Program-made: the position numbers and the translations under genes
NCBI RefSeq assembly: GCF_003474435.1
Contig: NZ_QRNF01000015.1
Location: forward strand, 1-64,000
Direction: 5' to 3'
Source of the DNA: Ruminococcus sp. AF46-10NS
GTDB taxonomy: Bacteria > Bacillota > Clostridia > Lachnospirales > Lachnospiraceae
Length of the DNA stretch: 64,000 nucleotides
Shown: piece by piece, positions 54,196-62,497 of the stretch
How the letters are laid out: each line of letters starts with the position of its first letter
Numbering within the stretch: the stretch's first letter is position 1
The notes under the pieces: model-generated
The model's database searches: none
Seen by the model: only the letters and a program-made list of their open reading frames with translations
What the model was told of the DNA's origin: nothing

Positions 54196-55071
54196 ATGAA
54201 AATTGCAGCAACATACGATAATGGAAACATTTTTCAGCACTTTGGAAAAACAGAGTTTTTCAAGGTATATGAGGTGGAGGATAACAAGGTTATTTCCAGT
54301 GAAGTGATCAGCTCCAATGGCACCGGACATGGTGCACTTGCAGGACTTCTTGCGGATCAGGGTATCAGTGTTCTGATCTGTGGTGGAATCGGCGGCGGCG
54401 CTCAGACAGCACTTGCTGAGGCTGGTGTTGAGTTATGTTCCGGAGCACAGGGTGACGTAGATGCAGCTGTGGATGCTTATCTGAAGGGCGAGCTGGTATC
54501 CACAGGTGTGAATTGTGATCATCACCATCATGAGGATGGACATTCCTGCGGAAGCCATGAGGATGGACACTCCTGCGGCGGCCATGAGGAAGGACATTCC
54601 TGTGGAAACTGTGGCGGCGGATGTGGTTCCCAGCCGGCTATTACAGGTCCTAACGTTGGAAAAACCTGCCGTACCCATTACAGAGGAACTTTTAATGATG
54701 GAACACAGTTCGATTCTTCTTATGACCGTGGCGAGCCACTGGAATTCATCTGCGGAGCAGGACAGATGATCAAAGGCTTTGATGCGGCAGTTGCAAATAT
54801 GGAGGTTGGTCAGGTGGTAGATGTTCATCTGATGCCGGAAGAAGCTTACGGAATGCCGGATCCGAGCGCAATTTTTACACTTGAGATTGAACAGCTTCCG
54901 GGTGCTGAGGATCTTACTGTAGGACAGCAGGTATACCTCTCCAATCAGTATGGTCAGCCGTTCCCGGTTAAAGTTAACGCAAAAGATGAAAAAACCATTA
55001 CTTTCGATGCTAATCATGAGATGGCAGGTAAAGAGCTGAATTTCAGAATTGAATTAGTAGAAGTGAAATAA
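54196..55071 (+). CDS. NifX/NifB-type domain fused via a His/Cys-rich linker to a SlyD-like FKBP
   Basis: A 291-residue fusion. Residues 1-108 are a dinitrogenase iron-molybdenum cofactor-type domain (MKIAATYDNGNIFQHFGKTEFF, CGGIGGGAQ). Residues about 109-150 hold four copies of a HEDGHSCG-like unit followed by CGNCGGGCGSQ, with HHHH at the front. Residues 155-291 form an FKBP-type prolyl isomerase (HYRGTFNDGTQFDSSYDRGEPLEFICG, KGFDAAV, PEEAYG) with a SlyD-like insert-in-flap domain (NHEMAGKELNFRIEL). SlyD proteins handle nickel in other bacteria. It should bind Ni, Co, Zn or Fe-S. TTAATGGAGGG precedes ATG 54196. No nif genes are in the window. Confidence 0.88.
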   Translation: MKIAATYDNGNIFQHFGKTEFFKVYEVEDNKVISSEVISSNGTGHGALAGLLADQGISVLICGGIGGGAQTALAEAGVELCSGAQGDVDAAVDAYLKGELVSTGVNCDHHHHEDGHSCGSHEDGHSCGGHEEGHSCGNCGGGCGSQPAITGPNVGKTCRTHYRGTFNDGTQFDSSYDRGEPLEFICGAGQMIKGFDAAVANMEVGQVVDVHLMPEEAYGMPDPSAIFTLEIEQLPGAEDLTVGQQVYLSNQYGQPFPVKVNAKDEKTITFDANHEMAGKELNFRIELVEVK

Positions 55072-55083
55072 GAAGGAACAGTG

Positions 55084-55121
55084 GGAGGTGCTGTATGGGA
55101 GCATATGGCATCTCCTTTTTT
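55084..55121 (+). terminator. Terminator of the fusion gene
   Basis: GGAGGTGC and GCATCTCC (one G-U) followed by TTTTTT. Confidence 0.75.
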
Positions 55122-55145
55122 GTCTGAAGGGAGGAAGCTTTCCTG

Positions 55146-56540
55146 ATGAGGATCTCTATGATACCATTTGGATTACTGTCCGGCTTTATGGACAGTAAAG
55201 AAATCCGGATCACAGAGCTGGGTGAAGATGGATTTCGGTTTCGGCTGGCAGAGGAATGTTCGGAACCGGAGCAGTTTCTGATCTGTTTTTATGATATGAA
55301 AAAAGCCGGGTACAGGAGAGTGGAGATCCGGAGGTTTGGGATGAGTGCAGCAGAGGAGCAATGCCTGCAGGATCAACAGCCAGTTGAAAAGAAAAACGGA
55401 AAATATTTTTACAGGGAATATTTTGTGAGAGCAGAACAGAAGGACTATGTACAGGAGGGTCGGCGTCTGGTCGGAGAGTACAACAGATATATCCGTCTGA
55501 AGCTGGATGGAGACGATGCAGAGCTGGCGAAGACACTGACCGGTTATCCTGCAGAGTTGGATGAGGTGCACTGCAGGAGTCTGGAAGAACAGAAGAAGCA
55601 GTGGTTTTTCAGAGAAAGTGAAAAGGCTTCCGGAAATCCACAGGATACAATGGGTGAAGAAGAATTAAAGCTTTTGGATAATACAGAGTTTGCCCTGGAA
55701 TTAAACTGCACTTCCCTGTATGAAGAATATCTGTGCCAGCCGCTGCAGGCTTTTCTGGCATCTTACTGGCAGAAGAATTATCTCACTCACAGTTATTTTG
55801 CAGGCCGGATACCGGACAGATTTTATATTGGAAATCAGTTCTGCCATAATCTGTTTCCGACAGAAGTGCAGCTTTTTTCTATTATGGATAAAATATATTC
55901 TGAAGGGTTGGAGATCACACTGGAATTTTCTTATATCCGGGAATTTATGCTTTCGTCTGTGGGAAAGCTTCTGGAAAAGGTGGATAACTGGTGTTGTATT
56001 CATGGGGTGAATGTGGAAATCGTAGTCAATGACTGGGCCATGATGGAAATGCTCTGTGGAAAAACATTCCGCCTGCGTCCTGTTCTTGGGACATTGCTCA
56101 ATAAACGAAAAAAGGATCCGCGAATGAAATATAAATCCGGTGATACCTTATTATTTCAGCAAAACAGCCTGAATGCGGGGTTTTACCGGGATTTCCTGGC
56201 AGAAGAATTTCATATCCACAGATACGAGTGGGAGTCCTGCGGATATCCACAGGAGCTTCCACCGGGAAAAAACAGTCTGCATCTGCCTTTTTATCAGACA
56301 AACACTTCTCAGTACTGTCCATTGTATGCTTTGTGCACCACTGGGGATCGTGGTACACAGCAGCTTGCGGAGCACTGTCCGAAATTTTGTGAAAAATACG
56401 CACTTCTTTATCCGGAACATTTACACATGACAGGGCGGTATAACTCCCTGTTTGGTGTGGATAAAACATTTCCGGAGATACCTGAAATGTGGAAAAATAT
56501 AAAAGGCACAAAGCCGGATCGTATTGTTGTTAATATATGA
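55146..56540 (+). CDS. U32-type protein, UbiV-like partner
   Basis: A 464-residue protein. Its C-terminal two thirds resemble U32 peptidase-like/UbiV proteins: NLFPTEVQLFSIMDKI, VNVEIVVNDWAMMEMLCGKTFRLRPVLGTLLNKRKKDPR, then QYCPLYALC and HCPKFC cysteine pairs that could hold an Fe-S cluster. The N-terminal 170 residues are distinct and unassigned. In the known UbiU/UbiV pair such proteins act in oxygen-independent hydroxylation; there is no ubiquinone pathway in this organism, so the substrate must differ. The next gene is its partner, overlapping on the TGA/ATGA. Confidence 0.6.
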   Translation: MRISMIPFGLLSGFMDSKEIRITELGEDGFRFRLAEECSEPEQFLICFYDMKKAGYRRVEIRRFGMSAAEEQCLQDQQPVEKKNGKYFYREYFVRAEQKDYVQEGRRLVGEYNRYIRLKLDGDDAELAKTLTGYPAELDEVHCRSLEEQKKQWFFRESEKASGNPQDTMGEEELKLLDNTEFALELNCTSLYEEYLCQPLQAFLASYWQKNYLTHSYFAGRIPDRFYIGNQFCHNLFPTEVQLFSIMDKIYSEGLEITLEFSYIREFMLSSVGKLLEKVDNWCCIHGVNVEIVVNDWAMMEMLCGKTFRLRPVLGTLLNKRKKDPRMKYKSGDTLLFQQNSLNAGFYRDFLAEEFHIHRYEWESCGYPQELPPGKNSLHLPFYQTNTSQYCPLYALCTTGDRGTQQLAEHCPKFCEKYALLYPEHLHMTGRYNSLFGVDKTFPEIPEMWKNIKGTKPDRIVVNI

Positions 56541-56617
56541 CAGGTGATGAGCAGGCTGCGAAGGTAGATCGCGAATATCTGTTTGACAAAAATACATTTC
56601 AAAAAAAGGAACAGGAC

Positions 56618-57634
56618 ATGGATAACGGTATGAAAATAACAGCCGGGTTAGGCTCCATAGATGAATATGAACGTTTTGTGCAGGCAGGAGCAGATGAATT
56701 TTTCTGTGGCTATGTACCATTTTCCTGGGCGGAAAAATACGGCACAGTAATGCCGTTAAATCGCAGGGAGGTTCTCTGCTGCAATGTTCAGCTTGGAGCA
56801 TACAGTGAGCTGGAGATCCTTTCCCAGATGGTGAAAAAATATAAAAAGCCGGTGCATCTCACCTTCAATTCCCTGTATTATCTGCCGAAACAATATCTGG
56901 AGATCGGAGATATCATAGAGAAGTGCATGGAAATTGGATTTCGAAGCTATATCATTGCAGATCCGGCGCTTCTTGTTTATCTGAAAAACAGGGGGATTTC
57001 CTGTGAGATCCATCTCAGCGGAGAGACAGGGGAAGTGAACAGCGAAATGCTGAAGATGTTCCGGCGCTTTCCTCTGAAGAGATTGATCTTTCATCGGAAA
57101 AACACGTTCCGGGATATGCAGTCTGTTATTGCATCTCAGAGAGAGGTGGAGAAACAGGCCGGGATCCGGCAGGAGGAGGGAATGGAGTTCGAGGCCTTTG
57201 TGCTGAATGAAATGTGTCAGTTTACAGGAGCTTTCTGTAATTCTCTTCACTGTGATGAGCTGGGATATCTTTGCAGGGTGCCCTATTGGCTGGGAACTGT
57301 ACGGAATGGTGAGGCTGTTCCGGAAAAAATAAAGGCTCTTCAGGAGCAGGCGTGGGATCAGGAACCAGCTCCGGAATCATATGATGAAACCGGATATCTC
57401 TGCGGCGAGACCGGCTGTGGCCTGTGCGCACTGTATCAGCTGAAGCAGGCAGGGATCACGCACCTGAAGCTGGTTGGCCGGGGAAACTATGTGAACTATA
57501 TGGAAAAAGATATCCGGAACCTGCGAAAAGCGCTGGAAATTCTGGACGCTACAGAAAATGAGAGGGAATTTAAATATACGTTAAAACGGACAGTGTTTCC
57601 GGCGGGGTGTAGCGGAAGATGTTATTATCAGTAA
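56618..57634 (+). CDS. U32-type protein, UbiU-like partner
   Basis: A 338-residue protein with the U32 opening KITAGLGSIDEYERFVQAGADEFFCGYV and HLTFNSLYYLPKQYLEIGDII. Cysteine strings CQFTGAFCNSLHC, LCRVP, GYLCGETGCGLC and a terminal CSGRC could bind an Fe-S cluster. A start at 56537 is possible, but AAGGA before ATG 56618 and the domain start make 56618 better. It is paired with the upstream U32-like gene. Protease activity is not clear; a redox role is an inference. Confidence 0.68.
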   Translation: MDNGMKITAGLGSIDEYERFVQAGADEFFCGYVPFSWAEKYGTVMPLNRREVLCCNVQLGAYSELEILSQMVKKYKKPVHLTFNSLYYLPKQYLEIGDIIEKCMEIGFRSYIIADPALLVYLKNRGISCEIHLSGETGEVNSEMLKMFRRFPLKRLIFHRKNTFRDMQSVIASQREVEKQAGIRQEEGMEFEAFVLNEMCQFTGAFCNSLHCDELGYLCRVPYWLGTVRNGEAVPEKIKALQEQAWDQEPAPESYDETGYLCGETGCGLCALYQLKQAGITHLKLVGRGNYVNYMEKDIRNLRKALEILDATENEREFKYTLKRTVFPAGCSGRCYYQ

Positions 57635-57740
57635 CAAAAAGGGAAGCTTTTTTGCGTTGGATTAAATGATAAATGGGATGAAAACCAGAATCAGGAAAGG
57701 ACATGGTGCAGATTGCAGATTTGACGGTCCTGGGAAAAAG

Positions 57741-57877
57741 CTATTTCCGGATTATTTGGGATCAATGGTGTGTGGAGTTTCTTCCTGAGTTCAGAGATCA
57801 TTACAGTTGCTGTGATCCTGATACTGGCGAGATCCGGGCAGAAAAAGAATGTATTTTCCGAAGAAATCCAGGACTGA
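57741..57877 (+). pseudogene. Remnant of a MATE efflux protein C-terminus
   Basis: In two frames the text LFPDY and then GINGVWSFFLSSEIITVAVILILARSG is found; joining them needs one T in the TTT run at 57755-57757. This matches the last helix region of MATE transporters (YLG-NGVW then hydrophobic helix). TGA 57875-57877. The rest of the gene is absent. The 67-residue frame at 57703-57906 on the same strand is therefore probably not a real gene. Confidence 0.45.
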
Positions 57878-57927
57878 AAGCTGTGAATATCAAATTGCTA
57901 AGATAGTGTGAGGAGAAAAGATAAAAA

Positions 57928-58410
57928 ATGAATTTCGAGCGTGTAAAAAGAGAAGAAGCAGATACAGTTCTGAAGCTGTACCGTTCGCTGCTGGGGACGC
58001 CCTATTGTGTGTGGACAGAAGATTACCCTTCAGAAAAAGAAGTGGAATTTGATTTTTCCAGAGATGCGCTGTTCTGTATGCGGGACAATGCAGGAAATAT
58101 CGCAGGTGTGATCTCCATTGATGATGATCCAAATGTGGAATGTCTCACATGCTGGTCAGAAACCATGGTGCCGTCAGCGGAGGTCTCCCGGGTGGGAGTA
58201 CGCCGGGAATTCCAGAACCAGGGAATTGCCCGGAAGCTTCTTGAGGGTGTAATGGAAGAACTGAAGAATCGGGGTTATCAAGCTGTACATCTCCTTGTTG
58301 CGAAGGACAATGTAAAAGCACTCCGCTCTTATGATAAGCTGAATTTTGAGAATGTGGGAGAGTGTGAACTCTGGGGACATATGTACTGGTGTTATGAGAA
58401 AGAATTATAA
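57928..58410 (+). CDS. GNAT-family N-acetyltransferase
   Basis: A 160-residue enzyme with the acetyl-CoA binding strings VSRVGVRREFQNQGIARKLLEGVMEE and LLVAKDNVKALRSYDKLNF. It transfers an acetyl group to an unknown amine. AGGAGAAA lies upstream of ATG 57928. It ends in a bidirectional hairpin shared with the convergent LacI-type gene. Confidence 0.88.
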   Translation: MNFERVKREEADTVLKLYRSLLGTPYCVWTEDYPSEKEVEFDFSRDALFCMRDNAGNIAGVISIDDDPNVECLTCWSETMVPSAEVSRVGVRREFQNQGIARKLLEGVMEELKNRGYQAVHLLVAKDNVKALRSYDKLNFENVGECELWGHMYWCYEKEL

Positions 58411-58433
58411 AAAAACACTATAAAAATGAAAAA

Positions 58434-58526
58434 AGGTATCTTTTTGCCGGGCGGTAGATCGACCACCAATGTCAGATCGATAAGTGGTGGTCAATATACA
58501 GTCAGCAGAGAAGATACCTGTTTTTT
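58434..58526. terminator. Bidirectional terminator with a nested hairpin
   Basis: AGGTATCT at 58434 and AGATACCT at 58512 form an outer stem, with T runs on both sides (GTTTTTT on plus, TTTTTTC on minus). Inside, GACCACCA at 58461 pairs with TGGTGGTC at 58485. It separates the convergent GNAT and LacI-type genes. Confidence 0.65.
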
Positions 58527-58539
58527 GTTTGAAAGCAGA

Positions 58540-59559
58540 TCAGATCCTCCGACAGCTGTCCCTCTCGATCAGCTGATGAGGCACAATGATCTTTGTGGCC
58601 GGAAGGCTCGGATTTTCGATATGACTGATCATCTGCGTAGCCGCTTCCATTCCAAGCTGCCCGGAATTGATATCAATGGAGGTCAGCTGTGGCGAAGTCA
58701 GTCTGGCAAAAAGTGAATTGTTAAAGGAAAGAATGGACAGATCCTCCGGTATGGAGATATCTGCTTCCATACAGATCCTTTCCAGAGAAAGCGCCAGAAT
58801 GTCATCACTGACAAGCACAGCTGTAGGACGATCCTCGCTTAAAAGCAGCTTTCGAAGCTCCTGAAACTCATCCTGGGAAGCTGCCGGAACCTCTATACAG
58901 TATTCAGGCTGTACGGTTAATCCGTGACTGATCAGCGCAGTCATGTAGCCGGTTTTACGGTCTGCGGAAAAGACCAGGGAATTATCTACACCCAGATAAG
59001 CGATCTTCCGGTGGCCCAGAGCATAAAGATACTCCGTTGCCTCCTGTCCGGCCAGAAGGTTGTCATTATCGATGTAGATCGTATGATTGGTGTATTGTGC
59101 CGGTTTTCCGATCAGGATATAGAGAAGTCCCTCACTGAAAAGAAAATCAATAACAGGATCATTCACACGGGAATAAAGAACGATAAATCCGTCAACCTTA
59201 CCGCTTCTGGACATGGAACGTACCGCAGTCAGGATTTCTTCTTCATTCTGACCGGTAACAATGGTGCTGATATATTGATGTGCGTTACAGTAGTGGCTGA
59301 TTCCCCGGATCGTCTCAAGATAAAAGGAATTCTCGTATGTCTCCTTTGGGGACGGAGGCAGGATGATACCGATGGAGCGGGAAATCTGTGCTGCCAGGTT
59401 GCTGGCCTGGAAATTCGGCTCATAGCCAAGCTCCGCCATGGCTCTGCGTACACGTTCCTTGGTTTCTTCACTGATAGATGGATTGTTTTTGCAGGTTCTG
59501 GAAACGGTGGACGGGGACACCCCGGCCAGAGCTGCCACATCCTTGATGGTTACTGCCAT
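58540..59559 (-). CDS. LacI-family repressor, probable malQ regulator
   Basis: A 339-residue regulator: helix-turn-helix TIKDVAALAGVSPSTVSRTCKNNPSISEETKERV and a periplasmic-binding-like sensor domain (GIILPPSPKETYENSFYLETIRG, YIDNDNLLAG, GHRKIAYLG). It resembles MalR-type maltodextrin regulators. It is divergent from malQ, whose promoter contains a LacI-type operator. A maltose or glucose signal is inferred, not shown. Confidence 0.88.
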   Translation of the reverse strand: MAVTIKDVAALAGVSPSTVSRTCKNNPSISEETKERVRRAMAELGYEPNFQASNLAAQISRSIGIILPPSPKETYENSFYLETIRGISHYCNAHQYISTIVTGQNEEEILTAVRSMSRSGKVDGFIVLYSRVNDPVIDFLFSEGLLYILIGKPAQYTNHTIYIDNDNLLAGQEATEYLYALGHRKIAYLGVDNSLVFSADRKTGYMTALISHGLTVQPEYCIEVPAASQDEFQELRKLLLSEDRPTAVLVSDDILALSLERICMEADISIPEDLSILSFNNSLFARLTSPQLTSIDINSGQLGMEAATQMISHIENPSLPATKIIVPHQLIERDSCRRI

Positions 59560-59826
59560 AAGTTTGCCTCCTTACGGATATGCCGGATCAAAGCGGAAGT
59601 ATGTATCTGATCTGGCTTTTTAATATCTCAGTTTGATAGATATATTGTAGTTCATAACAAGGATACTGTCAAACATATTGCATAGAAAATTGCATGAAAT
59701 TGCGTAAAATCAGGTGTGCAGAGAATCATGCAGTGAAGTGCAGGCAGATTTCTGTTTGACATAATGAAAAACTGCACAAAATCAGGATGTAAAAATTGTA
59801 AGAAAGGTAGAAAAGACAAAAAGCCA

Positions 59827-59855
59827 TTGCACTTCATGCAAAATAAACGTATAAT
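59827..59855 (+). promoter_or_regulatory. Promoter of malQ
   Basis: TTGCAC at 59827 and TATAAT at 59850 with 17-base spacing. The operator palindrome overlaps the -10. Confidence 0.75.
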
Positions 59856-59880
59856 TTACGCAAACGATTGCGTAAATTAT
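59851..59880. promoter_or_regulatory. LacI-type operator overlapping the malQ -10
   Basis: A perfect palindrome: ATAATTTACGCAA, ACGA, TTGCGTAAATTAT, centred on CGCAAACGATTGCG, the usual LacI-family core. Bound repressor would block the malQ promoter. Rest of the 59560-59950 intergenic region: AT-rich, no gene; TTGCATGAAATTGCGT-like half sites near 59687-59705 may be weaker sites. Confidence 0.85.
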
Positions 59881-59955
59881 ATGAATATGCATCCGTGAGA
59901 GGATAATAGATAAGATGCTCTGAGATGCAGGGCTCAACATAAGGAGAGAAAAGAT

Positions 59956-61464
59956 ATGGATAAAAGAGCAGCCGGCATTCTGATGCCGATCACAAGCCTG
60001 CCGTCAGAGTACGGCATCGGATGTTTTTCAAAGAGTGCCTATGATTTTGTGGACTGGCTGAAGGAAGCGGGACAGAGCTACTGGCAGATCCTTCCGCTGG
60101 GACCTACCAGTTACGGAGATTCTCCGTACCAGTCCTTCTCCACTTTTGCGGGAAATCCGTATTTTATCAGCCTGAAGGCACTGGTGGAAGAAGGTGTCCT
60201 TACAAAGGAGGACTGTGATAAGGTCAGCTGGGGAAGAAGAGCAGACAGTGTAGACTATGAGAAAATCTACAAAGGCCGTTACAAGCTTCTCCGCAAAGCC
60301 TATGAAAACAGTAACATCAGCGAGAATCCGGATTATCAGAAATTTGTTGCAGAAAACAGCTGGTGGCTTTCCGACTATGCACTTTTTATGGCAGTAAAGG
60401 ATCAGTTCGGCGGTGTTGAGTGGACAAAATGGGCAGAGGATATCCGCCTTCGCTGGGCAAATGCCATGGATTACTATCGTAGAGAATTATATTTTGATAT
60501 TGAATTCCAGCAGTATATGCAGTTCAAATTCTATGAACAGTGGATGAAACTGAAAAAATATGCCAACGAAAAAGGTATCCAGATCATCGGAGATATCCCG
60601 ATCTATGTAGCTATGGACAGTGCAGATACCTGGGCTCATCCGGAGCTTTTCCAGCTGGATGAGGAGAATGTGCCGGTGGCTGTAGCCGGATGTCCGCCGG
60701 ACGGATTTTCCGCAACAGGACAGCTCTGGGGAAATCCACTGTATTGCTGGGATTATCACAGAAATACAGGATATCAGTGGTGGATCTCCAGACTGAGCTA
60801 TGTATTCCGCCTTTATGATGTGGTAAGGATCGACCATTTCCGTGGCTTTGATGAGTATTTTTCCATTCCGTACGGTGCGGAAAATGCTATTAGCGGTCAC
60901 TGGGAAAAAGGTCCTGGGATCGATCTGTTCCGCAAGGTAGAGCAGGCTCTTGGATGGAAGCAGGTTATTGCCGAGGATCTTGGTTATGTGACAGATTCTG
61001 TTCGTCAGCTTGTCCATGACAGCGGATTTCCGGGAATGAAGGTTCTGGAGTTCGCTTTTGATTCCAGAGATTCCGGATGTGCCAATGATTATCTTCCGCA
61101 TAACTATCCGGAGAACAGTGTGGCATACACAGGAACTCATGATAATGAGACCATTGCCGGATGGTGGAAGAGCATTACTGCAAAAGAGCGTAAGCTTGCC
61201 AGAGATTATCTCTGTGACAGTTGTACACCGGACAAGGATCTGTATAAATGCTTTATCAGCCTGGTTATGAGAAGCAGCGCAAAGCTCTGCGTGATCCCCA
61301 TGCAGGATTACATGGGGCTGGATAACAGCAGTAGAATGAATCAGCCTTCCACAGTAGGAAAGAACTGGAAATGGAGGATCCGCAAAAGGGAGCTGACTGT
61401 GAAGCTTCAGAAAGAGATTCATGGTATTGCGCTTCGCTACGGACGTATGAACTGGTCCGATTAA
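59956..61464 (+). CDS. malQ: 4-alpha-glucanotransferase (amylomaltase)
   Basis: A 502-residue GH77 enzyme that moves alpha-1,4-glucan segments in maltodextrin breakdown. Strings include AAGILMPITSLPSEYGIG, GPTSYGDSPYQSFSTFAGNPYFI, GDIPIYVAMDSADTW, VRIDHFRGFDEYFSIP (catalytic Asp), EDLGYVTDSVR (acid-base Glu) and YTGTHDNETI. Expression should be repressed by the divergent LacI-type regulator. AAGGAGAG precedes ATG 59956. Complete and normal in length. Confidence 0.96.
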   Translation: MDKRAAGILMPITSLPSEYGIGCFSKSAYDFVDWLKEAGQSYWQILPLGPTSYGDSPYQSFSTFAGNPYFISLKALVEEGVLTKEDCDKVSWGRRADSVDYEKIYKGRYKLLRKAYENSNISENPDYQKFVAENSWWLSDYALFMAVKDQFGGVEWTKWAEDIRLRWANAMDYYRRELYFDIEFQQYMQFKFYEQWMKLKKYANEKGIQIIGDIPIYVAMDSADTWAHPELFQLDEENVPVAVAGCPPDGFSATGQLWGNPLYCWDYHRNTGYQWWISRLSYVFRLYDVVRIDHFRGFDEYFSIPYGAENAISGHWEKGPGIDLFRKVEQALGWKQVIAEDLGYVTDSVRQLVHDSGFPGMKVLEFAFDSRDSGCANDYLPHNYPENSVAYTGTHDNETIAGWWKSITAKERKLARDYLCDSCTPDKDLYKCFISLVMRSSAKLCVIPMQDYMGLDNSSRMNQPSTVGKNWKWRIRKRELTVKLQKEIHGIALRYGRMNWSD

Positions 61465-61569
61465 CTGGTACGTTTGTGAGGTATATTCCGTTTAAACGGG
61501 ACGTGTAAGAGAGTGCGAAGAATTTAGATAGAATAGTGTTTTTTTGTGTGATATAATGCTGTTTCGTAG

Positions 61570-61610
61570 AGGCAGCTGTCAGTAAAGGGGAGGCTGACAG
61601 CTGCCTTATT
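61570..61610 (+). terminator. Terminator of malQ
   Basis: A perfect 13-base stem, AGGCAGCTGTCAG with CTGACAGCTGCCT, followed by TATTCGTTT (a weak T run). Confidence 0.7.
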
Positions 61611-61686
61611 CGTTTATAAGGATGCAGGGAAGCGGAGGGAAATATCTGCTTTGGATGCGTCAGATTTTTTCAATAAGGGGAGAATT

Positions 61687-62316
61687 ATGACAGGAAAAAC
61701 ACACGCAGCAGTGGGACTTGGAACGGTACTGGCCGTAACGCAGCCGTCCACAGTTCACGGGATGATACTTGCAGCAGGAACGGGAATGCTTGGAGCACTG
61801 ATCAGCGATATTGATGTGGGAACCTCCAAATCCCATAAGGATGCGGACCGGATCACGCTGGTCGCGGTTCTGCTTGTGGCAGCAGAGATTGCACTGAATT
61901 ATTTTTATGATTATTCCATCTGGGAAAAGATCCGCAACAACCAGTCCATGGCACCGGTAGCCATGGGAGTTATTCTTTTTATTGCAGTCTGTGCCTTTGG
62001 AAAAAATCAGCCACACCGGTCATTTATGCATTCGATCATGGCTATGGCTATTTTGAGTGCGGCCATATCCATGGTGTCAATGAAGCTGGTCTTTTGCTTT
62101 GTGGTTGGATTTACATCACATCTGGTACTGGACTGCTTTAACCGAAAACGGGTACGGATCCTGTATCCGCTGCCGGGAGGCATTGCACTGGATTTCTGTA
62201 AGGCAGGAGGCTTTGTGGATTCTCTGCTTTTTAAGCTGGGATCTGTGGCTGTGATTTTTGAGATCGTATATCTGGCTGTACAGATGGGAGAGAGCTGGAA
62301 GTTTTTTCAGATGTAG
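61687..62316 (+). CDS. YdjM-like membrane-bound metal-dependent hydrolase
   Basis: A 209-residue protein of the PF04307 type: MTGKTHAAVG with His, DID after the second helix, QPHRSFMHSIMA and HLVLDCFNRKRVRILYP, the His/Asp pattern expected for a metal site, with four to five hydrophobic helices. Some homologues are named LexA-regulated, membrane-interacting; function is unsettled. ATG 61687 follows AAGGGGAG; a longer frame at 61651 has no ribosome site. Confidence 0.82.
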   Translation: MTGKTHAAVGLGTVLAVTQPSTVHGMILAAGTGMLGALISDIDVGTSKSHKDADRITLVAVLLVAAEIALNYFYDYSIWEKIRNNQSMAPVAMGVILFIAVCAFGKNQPHRSFMHSIMAMAILSAAISMVSMKLVFCFVVGFTSHLVLDCFNRKRVRILYPLPGGIALDFCKAGGFVDSLLFKLGSVAVIFEIVYLAVQMGESWKFFQM

Positions 62317-62362
62317 AGGATGTTTTATTTACCGATTACGGATATTTTTATGGTTAAGACAA

Positions 62363-62404
62363 AAAAGGAGCAGATTTTCCAAATGCGGAAGATCTGCTCC
62401 TTTT
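62363..62404. terminator. Bidirectional terminator
   Basis: AAAAGGAGCAGAT pairs with ATCTGCTCCTTTT around a loop of about 16 bases. It can serve both the YdjM-like gene and the convergent sstT gene. Confidence 0.8.
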
Positions 62405-62497
62405 AACCGAATCAAGGAAGCTCCCTGCTTCAATTACGAATATCCACTTGACTCAAATGCGGATCATGAATATATGTCTGACGGTTTATAAGTGTGA

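Noticed and set aside
57703..57906. 67-residue open frame after the U32 pair
   Set aside because: Better explained as a shifted reading of a MATE-type C-terminal remnant, which has a clear hydrophobic helix in another frame.
61487..61570. Possible small RNA between malQ and its terminator
   Set aside because: No promoter or conserved structure is visible beyond the terminator itself.
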